Positions 1 through 12,900 of a DNA stretch of 64,000 nt are shown in pieces. A program made the position numbers and the translations under genes. Under the pieces are notes generated by a model, which saw only the letters and a list, made by a program, of their open reading frames with translations, made no database searches and was not told the origin of the DNA. The stretch's first letter is position 1, and each line of letters opens with the position of its first letter. The stretch is from positions 149,101,379 through 149,165,378 of the forward strand of contig CP136063.1 in assembly GCA_032622095.1 (NCBI GenBank), read 5' to 3'. Origin of the DNA: Siphonodentalium dalli (taxonomy: Eukaryota > Mollusca > Scaphopoda > Gadilida > Siphonodentaliidae).

Positions 1-3000
1 CCGATGGCGTACATCATTTGACCGATGGCGACGTTCAAAATAACCGATGGTCGACCGATGGACTTACCGACGTCATAACGTCATGTTTGTAAGCCAGTGC
101 TATGACTATCACTCTTCGCATCCAGATAAACGTACAGGTAATAATCCGTCACCAGCTACCAGCATTCGAATGCATGTGTCCACGAACGGAATGGAGCAAC
201 TAGACAGGAGATAACTCGCCCCGACGGTGATTTTGTGTTTGGGACGACTTGTCTCATGTGGATGGTCATATAATAATTCTTGTTTTTTATGGGTTATTTT
301 ATTCGTATTTATAAAACAAAATCATATTGAATTATATCTTGACTTTCATTATCACTTCAATTAATCCTTGTGCGCGGGAATACAAGGAGTTCCTTGATGA
401 GACGGCGCACGTACATGGCAAAATGTTTTGTAAACAATCATAACTGTCCGCTAAATACAATGTTCTTATGACAAAACATTGTATGAACACAATTAATTGT
501 CCTCTAAATTAGTCTTAAAGTGATTTGAAACACTCCGACAGGGTGATAAAATAGAAATGGAGAATAATCTAGCTCAAAGTAGTATTTTTTACAAATTGTA
601 TCCAAATTGACAACAAAAGCCATCATTATTATCTATTAATTAAATACAATGACGCTCAATGGTGAAATAAATTTATCTCAGATAGAATTAAACTGTTGTG
701 TCCCGAATGGCAAGTACACTGCAGCCGAACGGCATGTTCACAGGGGTTAGATTTCTGGTTTGTATCGTCTTTTTTTTCGAGTTTAAAACAAGTATTTTAT
801 AGTAGAAATATACGAAGGTTAGTATTTTTAATTAAAGGAAATTTAAATTCGTACAGAACATCGGCTTTGTGGTCATTATGACGAATCACATTTATATTTA
901 ATCCCACTGTTTCAACGATCTAACACATATTTTAATGGAACTTTGTTGTCAAACATAAAAATACCGATGCATCGTTCCCGCGCATGCCATCACGTCGACA
1001 TAAACCTGTCAATCATTCCGGATTATTTAGTGAGATTTTATTCTCTGCTTTAATTGGTTGGCTGTGGGAGGAGCTTACCGATATTTTGTTCTAATGTGGT
1101 ATACTTTGACACCATAACCGAGAATTAGTAAATTAAATTATTCCCATGTTTTATTTGAGTGGCTATTATATGGACAAATGAGCATATTAAATAAAACTGT
1201 AATATTCTCAATCCATGTGTGGCAAATCCATTGCCCAGTGAAAATTAACTGCGAGCGCCAGAAACTGGAAATGTGCGACATTTTACGATTTCCTCTATAA
1301 TTCCACGGTATGCCAGCAATTTATCTGATCTTCGATTTTGAAGACCCCCCCGATGCCTACCGAAAGATATTCGGCATTACTCGGTTTGACGTCTGGGTGT
1401 ATTCTGCACATACTCCGAACAGATTCCCAATTTGTAGCATACCCGAGCTACGGGACATAACTCTAATCCATACATGCCGAGTTTCATAAATACATTTCGG
1501 CGTATTGAAGGGACAAACACCACAGTCAAGTCGAAACGTGAAATATGTACCTATTTAAGCACTGTATCAATAAGTAATGGTTGATAGTGTAGTGAACCCG
1601 AACATAGCGTGTTGGAATTGATGTTTTCAATAGTAGAATTCGGTACTTAACAATTAAAAAAATTAGTTATTTATTTTGTGCGCTCAAATAATTATTTTAT
1701 TTTAAAAGTCTTTTTCTTAACGTCTAAGGGAAGCGGTGCACTCAGACTGGTGTCCTGTTTCCCAGAAAGCCGATTAATTTAGCACAATTCTAATCATCCA
1801 TATCCGGTCTATTGCAAATCCACATAAACAAACCATGTGGATGCTTTATTCAATGGATGTATAAACCATGCATCATTTTATTTTGTTATATATATCCATA
1901 AAGTATTGTTTACGTATATTGCCACAAAGTGAATGAGTAAAACCCTTGAATGGGAAATTGTTAATCTCCGTTATTTTTGCGCACGTCTGTATATCTCAAA
2001 CGCCAGGTGCTCCAGGGTGCACCCGAATTACATCAGCATTATTCAGAAATAAGACGCAAGGACTGTGTTGCAATCAACATTATTTGCTACATCGTAACTC
2101 TTGTTTGAGTGAACATGATTACATGTCACTTTCTCCACGATATTCCCTTTGAAGTTTCATCAATGGTCCACTGGCATGCTGCCGCGGCTTTGTCTTACGG
2201 TAACTACGGTATTGAACGTATTTGAAATATTTAGGTTCATAAAATCTTTCGCGGGCGAAAAATACCTTATGTCGTAGTTTTTTTGGCGACGTTGTAGTAT
2301 CAGTCGCGACGTCGTAGTTTTTTGGCGACGTCGTAGTATCAGTCGCCGATGAATAACCGATGGAACGACCGATGGAACCGATAGGATGACCGATGGAACA
2401 GAGAATAACCGATAGAATGACCGATGGATTTATTACAATCGGTTATCGGTCGGTATCGGCTATCGGTCGGTATCGGTTTTTGCATTTCGACACGGTCCCT
2501 AAACCGAAAGTACAAAATGGACTCGTCTATACAGTTTTACCCGCAAACGAAATGAACACATCCGTTCGCATGGTTTGTGACTTAGTAGGTATTTAAGTCG
2601 CATTATTAAATCTATTGTTTATACATTTACAACAGCTCGCACGGCTACGAAGGGGTGTGAACATTAATTAGTCTCAATTAGTACTGCTGATTAGTACTGA
2701 ATAATGATGAATATGAAATTACTCCTGATGTTACCGACAGCAACAGTACATCTGCACAATGCGGGAGAATTGGGTGGTCTTCCGTGTTTTGGAGGTTTTG
2801 TCCATAGCAATCCATGAGTCTCACAGACAATCCATGAAACTTAACAGCTCTGGCTCCCATCCAGAGGTAATTCTAAACATGCCTGTAAATTTTCAAATAA
2901 ATTCTCCAATATATGCGGACTCCAGGGTGTGCTGATGGATTCAAATGTGAAATTGAAGACGACTGCTGGCGAAGATCCATATGTTTGGTGACGATCGGAT

Positions 3001-3896
3001 GAGAGATGTGGTGTGACAAAGGATTTAGTCATGCAAAGAGTAAAATCCAAGATGGCTGCCAGTGGTAATGTTAAAATTTGATAGCTTCCATCTACAGGTT
3101 ATTACAATCGTGCCTGCATAATTGAAAAAATGATCCAGCCATAAATACGGGCTGTAGGGTGTGCCGATGGATTCAAATTTGAAATCCAAGATGGCTGCTG
3201 GTGGCCATGTTTTTCAATGAAATTCGGAAAAATTTGATAGCTCCCATCTACAGGTCACCCTGAAGCTACAAATACAGTTTGGTAAAGATCGGATAAGGGA
3301 TGTGGCCTGTAGGGCGTGCGTGCCGAAGGAAATTGTTGATGGACGCACGCACGTATGCATACATGCACGGACGACGGACACAACCCATGGCAATAGCTCA
3401 AAATTTACGTTGTAAAGTTAAGCTAAAAAGGCAGATCAAGCTCATAATCGCATGTGCAGAGGGTCATATTGTGGTAAATATATGTGCAAAGTTGACCAAA
3501 AAATATAGGAATACAAGCTCAAACAAAATTATGCATCTTGCGAAAATGTTCTAAGTTAAAAAAGGGGGATATATCCACTTAAAAAATCAGAAATATCTCA
3601 TCATCGCAGGTGCAGAGGTTCCCATGGTACTAAATAGCTGTGCCAAGTTGTAGGAATACAAGATGGGACAAAATTATGCACAATTTCTAAGTTGAAAAAG
3701 GGGGATATCTCCAATAAAAATAGTCAGATGGACCTCATAATCGCAGGTGCACAGGTGCCCATGGCACTAAATATATGAGCCAAATTCAGACGGACAGATG
3801 GCTAGGACCAGTCAACAGGATCTTCAGCCACTAGGAAATCACTAATTTCCAATTGTTCCTCAAACTAGCTATAGGACAGGACTATCAGGACATTAA

Positions 3897-4126
3897 CCCT
3901 TTCATGAGGGAGCTGTGCTAGTGAAGCATTAAAGATCCTGTGACAGTGCATGCTTTTATATATGCGAGTCTCCCATAGGGAGCCTCGCATATATAAAAGA
4001 ATGAACTGGCTTACAAGGTCAAGGTAAATGTTGATAGGCCAATATATTCTCTCATAAATGCGAGGCTCCCTATGCCAATGCATTATCTTTTTAGCAAAAT
4101 GTCAGGAAGCTCCGGTCATGGAAGGG
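3897..4126. mobile_element. MITE family A copy (left arm), TTAA target site
   Basis: A 230 bp hairpin-rich element flanked by TTAA at 3893-3896 and 4127-4130. Ends are inverted: CCCTTTCATGA and, on the other strand, CCCTTCCATGACCGGAGC. The interior carries paired ATATATGCGAGGCTCCCTAT-type palindromes. TTAA duplication and CCCTT ends suggest a piggyBac-like non-autonomous element. Confidence 0.75.
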
Positions 4127-4142
4127 TTAAACATTATCTGAC

Positions 4143-4321
4143 CTTTTTCCACCTGACACACAACACCTGCAGCTTCAAAAGCGCGACAGTTATGTTGTCT
4201 CCACTCTCCTTTTGGGCAATCCTGCAAATTTGTCTCATTTCCAGTACAAGCCACATCAGACAGCAGTATATTCCCTTCTCCTGAACCAAACTCAGCTCTT
4301 ACGGAGGCGCGTTCTGCTTGT
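4143..4321 (-). pseudogene. Orphan SRCR second-half exon (left arm copy)
   Basis: Mirror copy of 15338-15516, with the reading frame intact and nearly identical protein. The 5-prime splice donor is altered: GTCAGA where the right copy has GTAAGA. That weakens, though does not abolish, the GT donor. No first-half SRCR exon is visible upstream on the minus strand before the spacer transposons. It is called a probable pseudo-exon because of the donor change and missing partner. Confidence 0.6.
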
Positions 4322-4402
4322 CTACAAATGATTTCATGAGAAATATAAATCATTATATGATCATTAATTTTCTCCCGCAAACCCTATAGTAATTGATTGG
4401 TA

Positions 4403-4978
4403 CGAACAAATATATGTCTTAGTTGATGAGAGAAGACATTTTTCTTGAGTTAGGTAACGATATTGGCCATGCATATATAGAACGAGTGTTTAGTTTTGCG
4501 AAATTCAAAATTGTCAATATAGGGTACAAAAACTCGCCATTAATATGCCAAATACAGTAACAAAATGTTATAAGATTCTTTAATGTAAGAGCACAAAATT
4601 ATCCTGCATATTCTTTACGGTATACGTTTTATTTGTGCGTTTGCAAGTTGTAATGCAAACTGGTTTACCGAATAACTAGTTTATAAATTTGAGTTAGTGA
4701 TAAACTCGCTAACATAAATTTTATTTAATAAGAAACTATAAGTATTGTCAATTGTACCGGTACCAGGATCTATAAATAGTATACGTCACTCGTGACTCGT
4801 GTGTCGTAACGAATCAGCACCAAAACTCTCAAAGAATGGCTTTATGCATATGATTATATAGCCTGTGCTCATGAATTGGAAATTCAATTTAATTCAAGAC
4901 AGCTAGCCACCATTGGCATTGTTTTTCTCAAAATCAAAAATACCAAAAAAATATTAAAAACATTACTTACCCGTTAAT
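4403..4978. other. Spacer DNA, no feature seen
   Basis: AT-rich sequence between the palindrome's inner edge and the 481 bp foldback. No ORF, exon or repeat recognised. Confidence 0.4.
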
Positions 4979-4987
4979 GTAACTTTC

Positions 4988-5468
4988 GCTGATGGGGTCA
5001 TTGTCACAAGGCTCCGATCACATTTGTAGCCAGCTTTTTTAATCGATCACAAATGTAGCCAGCTTTTCTATGGCGATCACATTTGTAGCCAGCTTTTTAT
5101 ATTCAGGCGAGCCTCAATGAACACGATCAGGTTAATCTAATTTTTCTGAGTTGATGGATGAACAACAACTTGAATTTAGTTTTGATATTAGTTCATCTAA
5201 TAACCTGATGTTTCTGATCAATGTCGTTGGAATGCTCGAATTATATTCCATTATAAGTTGATAAACGAAGTCAGTTTTGGAGCATGACGTCGACATTTTA
5301 GTCACGAACGTGATGACGTCATATTTTGGGCAATATAAACCACGAATTAGAAAAGCTGGCTACGAATGTGATCGCCGGTGAAAAAAGCTGGCTACATTTG
5401 TGATCCATTTAAAAAGCTGACTATATATACGAATGTAACCGGAGCCTTGTGACAATGACCCCATCGGC
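4988..5468. mobile_element. 481 bp foldback element with 9 bp target duplication (Mutator-like MITE)
   Basis: Terminal inverted repeats GCTGATGGGGTCATTGTCAC and its partner (GCCGATGGGGTC...) are followed by three inward repeats of a GATCACATTTGTAGCCAGC unit in each arm. The direct repeat GTAACTTTC flanks both ends exactly (4979-4987 and 5469-5477). Foldback structure with a 9 bp duplication is typical of Mutator-like elements; assignment is inferred from that length. No coding region. Confidence 0.8.
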
Positions 5469-5477
5469 GTAACTTTC

Positions 5478-7090
5478 ATGGTCGATGAAACGAGTGGCTG
5501 AAATCAGACGGCGGCCATGTTTCTATGACTAATTTCACGACGATCGCACCAATGCCACAGTCTCTAGCAATGATTCGTTCTCATTTTGATACCAATGTCA
5601 TGACCCATGAACAATTTCACGATTATCGGTGCATCGACATAGGCCTAGGCTCTAGGCAGTGTTATTGATTTAATTCAGGGTTTCCGCCAGGCCCGGCTGC
5701 GGATCCGTCCCACGGACCCATTCCCCTCGCAGACGATCTGTTTGATTCATACATGTACCAAAAGTCAGTAGCAATATGTCGTAAAAAAAATCCGGCTGCA
5801 ACGGGAGTTCGGGGGTTAAACAGAATACTGGTGAAAAAGCAGGTCAAATAGCGACATTAGATACAGCATAATACATGTCGCGGTAACTTCAAAGAATGCC
5901 GGACTGTTGAGTGCAGATATTTTTGTGCACGGGATTCCATGGATGAAACTACTCAGACTCGAAGACCCCGTGTTATCGTACGATTACATAATTGGATCAA
6001 AGAACACCCAATTGCTGAGTCGGGACATTTTTATGCACGTGATTTTCGTGGATGAAACTACTCAATGTTGATCATTTATCTTATTGCTGTATTATCATTT
6101 GTTTTGAGTTCGATGCAAGTGAAGTCCCTGAAAAATACATGTGATTCTCTACGTGTGTTGATTATTATGCGTATATTGCCATGCATACTCAACAAAATCC
6201 CAAAGTAATTTATTTCACTATAATACGGAACCTGTCCCAAATCAGTCTTTTTAGCAGGAATTCATAGTGACAACACCATTCATTTGAGCCGTATTACATG
6301 CATGGAGGATAAACACGAACACATACCCCCCCCCCCCCCCCCCCCAATATGGAGATAAAGTCAAAGTACGGTCAATAATAGTCTCGTTGTCCCGCCTGGG
6401 TCCCCAAGCACAATCAACGATGCACATGTTCACATTTCCCGCCAAAACTCAATTATATTTTATAACACGTTGGCTAAAACTCTGTTCTTTAGCTGCGGTC
6501 GTCAACTGTTGTTGGACTAATACAGACTATTGAACAAGCTACGCGTTCCGAATGAAAGATTTCGCTACCATTTGTAATTTCGCCATCACAGGGCACAAAT
6601 AGTTTTACGATTGACAGAATATATAATCCTGTCAGTTTCGTTTTCGCTGACGCTACTTGAAATTCTAAGAAATACTTTATTCAATTCTCCTTGCTAGGTA
6701 TTATTGGTCAATGCGTAGATGCTTTTTAGTGTTTAGATTCATTATACATGTTGGAATCTTATTGTAAGTTATAAATTTGTAAACACTGTAACTCGTAGCT
6801 CGTTCATTTATATAGTCTTCAATCAGACGGCAGTCTTACGTACGTAATTACATGACTAATTATTTGGATACCATCAACAGAATTAATGCACCCACGGAAA
6901 TGATCGACTTGCATAATATACGTAGCTTTGGATTGCTTTGTGGGACACTCAGGTGCAAGCAAATGGTACTTTTCAGTGTCAAATAACAAAATTTTTGCCC
7001 GACAGGGCAAACCATGGTCGTCCCGTCGTGTTATGTGTTTCTGCAATACGGACTCATTAATTTCCCCCTGGCGGAAACCCTGTTTAATTA
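5478..7090. other. Spacer DNA with a short direct repeat and a poly-C run
   Basis: Contains two copies of a segment ending CATGGATGAAACTACTCA / CGTGGATGAAACTACTCA (5905-6062), a C run at 6326-6345, and an isolated satellite-like fragment with GGCGGCCATGTTTCT (5508). No gene recognised. Confidence 0.5.
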
Positions 7091-7560
7091 GATATGCAGT
7101 GTTATCGCTGAAATCCGACGGCGGCCATGTTTCTTTGAGAATTCACACCAAAATGACTCGGTGTCGTCTATATATCAATGTCATGATCGATGAAAACTTT
7201 CGTGATGATAGGTGCATCGACACAGGCTCTAGGCTGTGTTATTGATTCAGATTTATCTAGTATTATCACTGAAATCGAAGATGGCCGATGGCGGCCATGT
7301 TTCTTGGAGGATTCACACCAAAATGACTCGTTCCCATCTACATGTCAATGTAAACCTCCATGACAATTTTAATGATGATCAGATAAACTCTGTTTCTTCT
7401 AGCCCATGCTAAAGGATGCAATTTTGAAATCCAAGATGGCTGCCAGTGGCCATGTTTTTATGCAAATGAGCCCAAAATGATTCGTCCCATCTAGAAGCCA
7501 ATGTCATCATCCATCAAAAAGTTCATGATGATCAGTGCATCGGTACAGTCATGTAATAAA
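7090..7560. repeat. AAGATGGC satellite units
   Basis: About three diverged units of a dispersed satellite: (A)AGATGGCxGCCATGTTT, CCCAAAATGACTCGTTCCCATCTA, CATGTCAATG and CATGATGATCAG recur in order every 140-170 bp. The same family is at 2840-3300, 16320-16560, 31960-32990 and 58200-58790. Confidence 0.8.
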
Positions 7561-8415
7561 CATGTAATCAGCAGCTATCTTCGAAATTATAAACGGTACT
7601 TTTATGCTATCCGTTTCCGGATCATAGTTTTAAAGTTTCCGCATATTTCGGTACTAGTTCCGCTACTTCGATTCGTAAACAGGTGATGGAGCGGCGACAC
7701 ATTTGTGTTCGTTGGTGAATTTACAATAAATTACCGAAATACAGTGAGATTTTCGAAGAACTGGAAAAATATACCTATGGAATGATGTAGATTGGCATCT
7801 AAGAAGTACCAAACGTTTTTAGTGAAAATATATTTTTTTGTAGAATACAGTTGAGTTCAAAATGGGTGGCAACAATTTTTTGTTTCGTTCCTTTCGTGAC
7901 CTGCGGTCCCGGGTGGTGGTTCCGCCGGGCATAGGGGGGGGGGGTCGTGAGAAAATTTACACATACAGGGCCCAAAAAAAATTTACAGCCCTTTTGCTAC
8001 CCACCCACCCTTTTTTCCGCCTGATTTTTTTGGACCCACCCCCTAAAATAAGAAAAAAATCATTTTAAATCTATTCAAGACCAAATCAAACAAAATCAAA
8101 GGTAAGTTTTAAATTGGTCCGTTTCTGGCAGATTCCAAGTGTTCAAACAATTGAAAAACTATCAACGGTTATGATGTTGTTTTCGACATTGAAAAATACA
8201 TTTTGAAATAAAAAGTGTTTTATTCTACAGTATGCACAGATATTGTGAGGTAATATTTATAGTGCCAATGAGCCAACATTGTGTTTAATTTTTACATAAA
8301 TAGTCCAGTTACTAATTAATGACTTCTTCACTGTTGTTCCCAAAACGGTGCCACCAACCATCATATCAGAACACCTTATAGCCATACCTGCAATGACAGT
8401 TATATAGTATATAAG

Positions 8416-8632
8416 TATCACTCTTTGGAGCCAAATAAACAGGCTGGCATGTTTATTTTTTAATTTGAGGTATTTTGTTAGCCAGCACTCTGCAGCACTA
8501 GTATTATTTGGTCATTAGACATGCCAGAATGAAAATGCCAGCACTATCAGGCACTATTCAATATTAATTTGAGGTGAAATGCAAACAGCACTCCTATTCA
8601 GTCATCACTTTTATTTGGCACCAGAGAGTGCT
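8416..8632. mobile_element. Small inverted-repeat element (GGTGCCAAATAAA ends)
   Basis: Starts ATCACTCTTTGGAGCCAAATA and ends TATTTGGCACCAGAGAGTGC, its near inverse. A related element lies at 35572-35741. Nested inside the hAT-like element. Confidence 0.55.
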
Positions 8633-9039
8633 TTATCTTATACCTACATATGTTATTAAGTGTTGGTTAATGTCATAATCTATGTTAGAACACATTTATT
8701 AGTGAAAACAACTTAAAACAATGTCCATAATGTGGGTTGAAAAACATTTGCACAAACAATTTTTTTCAGGCCTCTGAGATGCACCCACCCAACCTGGTAT
8801 AGGTATGTTTTTGGAAGATCTCCCCTGTATTACTTACATCTTATACCTACCCTGTTCCTATAAAGTGTCTGTAAATGCCATAACCTGCCTCAGAACACAA
8901 TTATTAATGAATATATTTGAAAACAACTTAAAACAAGGGCAACAAGAGCATCGCTAGGGCGTGGCAAAATACGCCCTTTAGCTATTTCGAATTGTACCAC
9001 CGCAAAATAAAATAATACTTTGGGCTTACATTTGAAGAA

Positions 9040-9640
9040 TATCTGATATACCCCGAATTTCAATGCCAAAATGCAGTCAAATTCTAAGTCGAAAAATGGC
9101 TGTAACTCATGTGAAAATAATTAGACAGAACCTATATTCGAACTTGGCCTGTAGTTTTAGCCGGGAAATACACATACCAGCTTTGGTTCAGATCAAAGAA
9201 TCAAAACTGGAGTTATCGGTCGGAAACCGAAATGTTATGAAATTGGTCAAATTCTAAGTCGAAAAAGGGCTGTAACTCACACTAAAATAACTGGACGGAA
9301 CCCATACTCAATCTTGGCCTGTATCGTTAGCTGGGAAATACACATACCAACTTTGGTTCAGATAAAATAATCCAAACTGGAGTTATCGGTCGGAAACCAA
9401 AAATATTAACAGACAGTCAAATCCTAAGTCGAAAAAGGGCCGTAACTCATGTAAAAATAATTGGACGGAACCCATATTCGAACTTGGCCTGTATCTTTAG
9501 CTGGGAAATACACATACCAACTTTGGTTTAGATCAAATAATCCAAACTGGAGTTATCGATCGGAAACCAAAAATGTTAACGGACGGACAGACAGACAGAC
9601 GGACAGACGGACGCGGACAGACAGACGGCAGACAGACTGA
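9040..9640. repeat. Minisatellite of about 175 bp units with GACA-rich tail
   Basis: Three and a half copies of a unit starting near TCAAATTCTAAGTCGAAAAA, with GGCTGTAACTCA, GGACGGAACCCATA and GGAGTTATCGGTCGGAAACC as landmarks, followed by GGACAGACAGAC microsatellite. The related dispersed repeat AACAAGAGCATCGCTAGGG starts at 8943 and recurs at 41034. Confidence 0.85.
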
Positions 9641-9942
9641 TTACGACCTTTTTTTCAAAAAGGGCGTATAAAAATGTGAATAGAAAAAATTTAGCACAAA
9701 CTCATTTTTTCGGGCCTCTTTGGACCCACCCACCCCGGCCCTGTATGATAAAACTTTTGTGCGACCCCCCCCCCCCCTCAGTTCCGCCAATAAAAGAGGG
9801 TTTTTGACCAAATTCCAGGCTCCTGTGATGTAATGTACATCATCTTTCTTGGCGACATCAACAAGAATAGTTCTGGCTTGTATTCTACTAGAGCTATACA
9901 ATATAAATATGTATTCAATGGCTGAGATTTCGTTGAATACAT

Positions 9943-12900
9943 CACTGTCGATACCCGTTTAGGTTCGGACATTCCAAGATGGCGGCGCCGAGTAAAGAAG
10001 ATAAACGGTAAGTGTATATATTGTCTCCAAGCATCAATTAACGACATCTTTCGGTGATACACCTTTACACAGTTATGTCGGAATTTGTATGCCCAACACA
10101 TACGTAACACGCCTTTCGCGTGACAAGCATGTGAATTGTTGTATTTGGCGTGTCAAGTCGTCATAATTTTTCGAAATTTTAGCGAGGCGGCGAAATGTTC
10201 GCTTTTTCGCATTTTTTGGCCCTGGGATCATGGATCCGCGAATTTAGGTATTGTTGTGGGTCGATTATGTTACCACACATCTTCGGAATTCAAAACCTGC
10301 AATATTTTTATTGTCTAACTCCGAAAAACGACCTTTGAAAATTTCAAAATGTTCAGGTTCGGATTCGCAATATTCCCGATGATTTTGTTCAGGTTCAGAC
10401 ACAATTATCGTTCAGGTTCGGACAAATTTGGTTCAGGTTCGGACGCATCAAAAACTTCGCATAAAAATGACATGCCGAGGTACAGTCGCGTTCTTATTGC
10501 GTTTTTTGTGCATTTGGTTATCTTCCATTCGTAAAAGAAACGATAAATGGGGAACACGAGGCTTGGTTTTAGCCCACTCGTGAATAATTTGGGCGGACTT
10601 TCTTATGTTATGCGTGTGAGATGTATACGATCACGTGATTCCACTCCACATCCAAATACAATGCCACAAAGGTCGCCGCACGTAGATGAGCAGATAACTG
10701 TCCATAATATAAGTTACACGGCGTTCCGAGGGGGATACTGTGTGGTGTGCCCCGGTAGAGGCTCGTGTCCTCCGAGGCGACCCCCCCCCCCCCAACAAGC
10801 CGTGTAATCATGTATTTACCCCCAGTCTCTACATGTATTAACAATATATTCCCAGACGTAAAGCGCAGAAACGAGCCACGAACAGTAACTCTATTTTGTT
10901 AGACTGCTTATACGATGAATGTGATTATATAGCTGTTCCCTCAATTTGCCCATAAATACTTGCTGATAGATAGACAATATATACCATGTTTTGTATCAAT
11001 AATTGGATTATATATTTGGGTATTCACACGAAACATATTCGTTTCAATATAAGCCTTATGTGTTTTGCCTCATTTCTAAATGTTGAATCCAGTTGCAAGT
11101 TAACCATTTGTCACACGACTATTATGCAGGACTATTAATTAGAGCCCGAACATGTTGCGTTCTATTCAGCACTATGCGAACATAGAGAATACCTATGCTA
11201 TGCCGAATAATACCTGCAATATGCGAATCTTCACGAGCGGCGATATTTCAGGAATATATTATTCGAGAAACCATAATGTGTTCTCTTTATGTTATGCTTA
11301 TGGTAAGCAATTCTGTAAAACTACAAGTATTGTTTATCGAAACAAGAATTTAGACGCCGAAGTAGCGAAACTTATGCAAACAATATCAGCTGTTCCGTTG
11401 GCAAATTAAGCATCTCTAAATTTTGGTGGAAAATTTCCTTCATAAGAGAATAGTGCCTACCCAATGGTTAAATATTACACACAGAAACCCAAATAACTGA
11501 ATACGTAATAAAACGGGATCATGTGTTTTTTCTTTAGAACTTATCGCAGTAATAAACTATTTTCAGTCTTCAGCGAAATTTCGCGTAGTTCCATTGATAA
11601 TGCACGCGTCAATAATTGTGTACCCTTTTTTAAACAGAAATATCTACAGTGAGATAACGTTTGAAAATTATTATCCACGCAAAGGTCCTGACGAAAGAGA
11701 GAACATCGTATGTCATTTAAAATTACAGCTATTTCATAGGGAAACATATAACAAACAACGCTTGTCCCCACACCCGGTTGTAACTAACAATCTGATTGAC
11801 AACAACGTCACGTTTAAATCATGCGCCATGTCCTCGTAACTATTGACAGTGAGCGTATAAAAGCACGTGAAACATCGTGGTTATGAATTACCCTTGAACT
11901 AGCAGTTTCACCAATCGTGACATTAGCTAGCGCGCTGAGCTTAATTGACGTCACCTAAAACAGGATCGATAGGTCTGCTACTGAATTATATTTATTGGTG
12001 CTGATTGGTGTGAATTTATCTGATAACCTATACAAAAGCACACCACGTGGTAGCTATTGATGTGAGACAAAATCGTTAGCTCCGCCAACATCGTGGGATA
12101 CTAGGAGATGTATTATACCCGGATGTCTCTTTTGAAACCCCTTGGCTCCGCCTCGGGATTCAAAATCGAGAACCAGGTATTAAATATCCATGTAGCCCCG
12201 ATAACTCAGAAGATAAGTAATAATACCACTGTTCATATGTAAAATGTAATAATTCCCACTAGCTGGTTTGTAGTAGACATTGCTCGAGAATATTCAACTG
12301 TGGCTTTTGTCCCATTAATTCGGAGAATTTACCACCTGTATAATTGGAAATTTTAGCTGACATATTTAGATATAACAAATTAACAATGCATGTTCGTTAA
12401 TAACACGCACAATAAGATCGCGACTGCACCTCGGCATGTCATTTATAGGTAAGATTTTGATGCGTCCGAACCTGAACTAAAATTGTCCGAACCTGAACCA
12501 AATTTGTCCGAACCTGAACGAAAATTGTGTCTGAACCTGAACAAAATCATCGCGAATGTTGCGAATCCGAACCTGAACATTTTGAAATTTTCAAAGGTCG
12601 TTTTTCGGAGTTAGACAATAAAAATATCGCCGGTTTTGCATTCCGAAGATGTGTGGTGACCTAATCTACCCACAGCAATACATAAATTTGCGGATGCATG
12701 AGCCCAGGGCCAGAAAAACACGAAAAAGCGAACATTTCGTCGCCTCGATAAAATTTCGAAAAATTATGACGAATTGACACGCCAAATACAACAATTCACA
12801 TGCCTGTCATGCGAAAGCCGTGTTACGTATGTGTTGGGCATACAAATTCCAACATAACTGTTTCAAGGTGTGTCACCTAAAGATGTCGTTAATTGATGCT

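Larger units (their letters stand above)
1..4402 (+). repeat. Left arm of giant inverted repeat (continues beyond the window)
   Basis: This arm matches the reverse complement of 15257-19549 with scattered substitutions and a few indels: about 26 bp extra near position 510 and about 70 bp extra near 3340-3400. Position 1 pairs with 19549, position 881 with 18695, 2860 with 16730 and 4402 with 15257. The match stops sharply at 4402. It contains short CCGATGG-type repeats (1-60 and 2345-2480), a GACGTCGTAG tandem (2270-2345), satellite units with AAGATGGC (2840-3300), repeats near 3560-3800, a TTAA-type MITE and an SRCR half exon. Confidence 0.95.
7927..9780. mobile_element. 1,854 bp non-autonomous hAT-like element with 8 bp target duplication
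   Basis: Flanked by GTTCCGCC at 7919-7926 and 9781-9788; the paralogous empty site at 13924-13931 has a single GTTCCGCC. Ends are imperfect inverted repeats: a G-rich run, then TCG(T/C)...AAA.TTT...CATACAGGGCC. An 8 bp duplication is usual for hAT. No transposase ORF. The interior contains a smaller inverted-repeat element (about 8416-8632), a minisatellite with about 175 bp period (9040-9590) and a GGACAGAC microsatellite (9580-9640). Confidence 0.85.
7669..9829 (+). repeat. Direct duplicate of 13667-13972, occupied by an insertion
   Basis: CGATTCGTAAACAGGTGATGG onward matches 13667-13972 closely, except that bases 7927-9780 are absent from the second copy. It serves as a natural filled-site/empty-site pair for the element described next. 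Confidence 0.9.

Noticed and set aside
696-881. Paired small ORFs in both palindrome arms (e.g. 696-881 and 18695-18880; 2393-2596 and 16994-17197)
   Set aside because: Conserved only because the arms are duplicated. No protein motifs; several run through simple repeats.
9778-10110. Matching proteins of about 60 residues (MLRMCWAYK...) in opposite orientation at 9.8-10.1 and 12.8-13.0 kb
   Set aside because: Their similarity simply follows from the inverted arms of the foldback element; frames are not otherwise supported, and the same DNA carries a better start/donor signal on the opposite strand.
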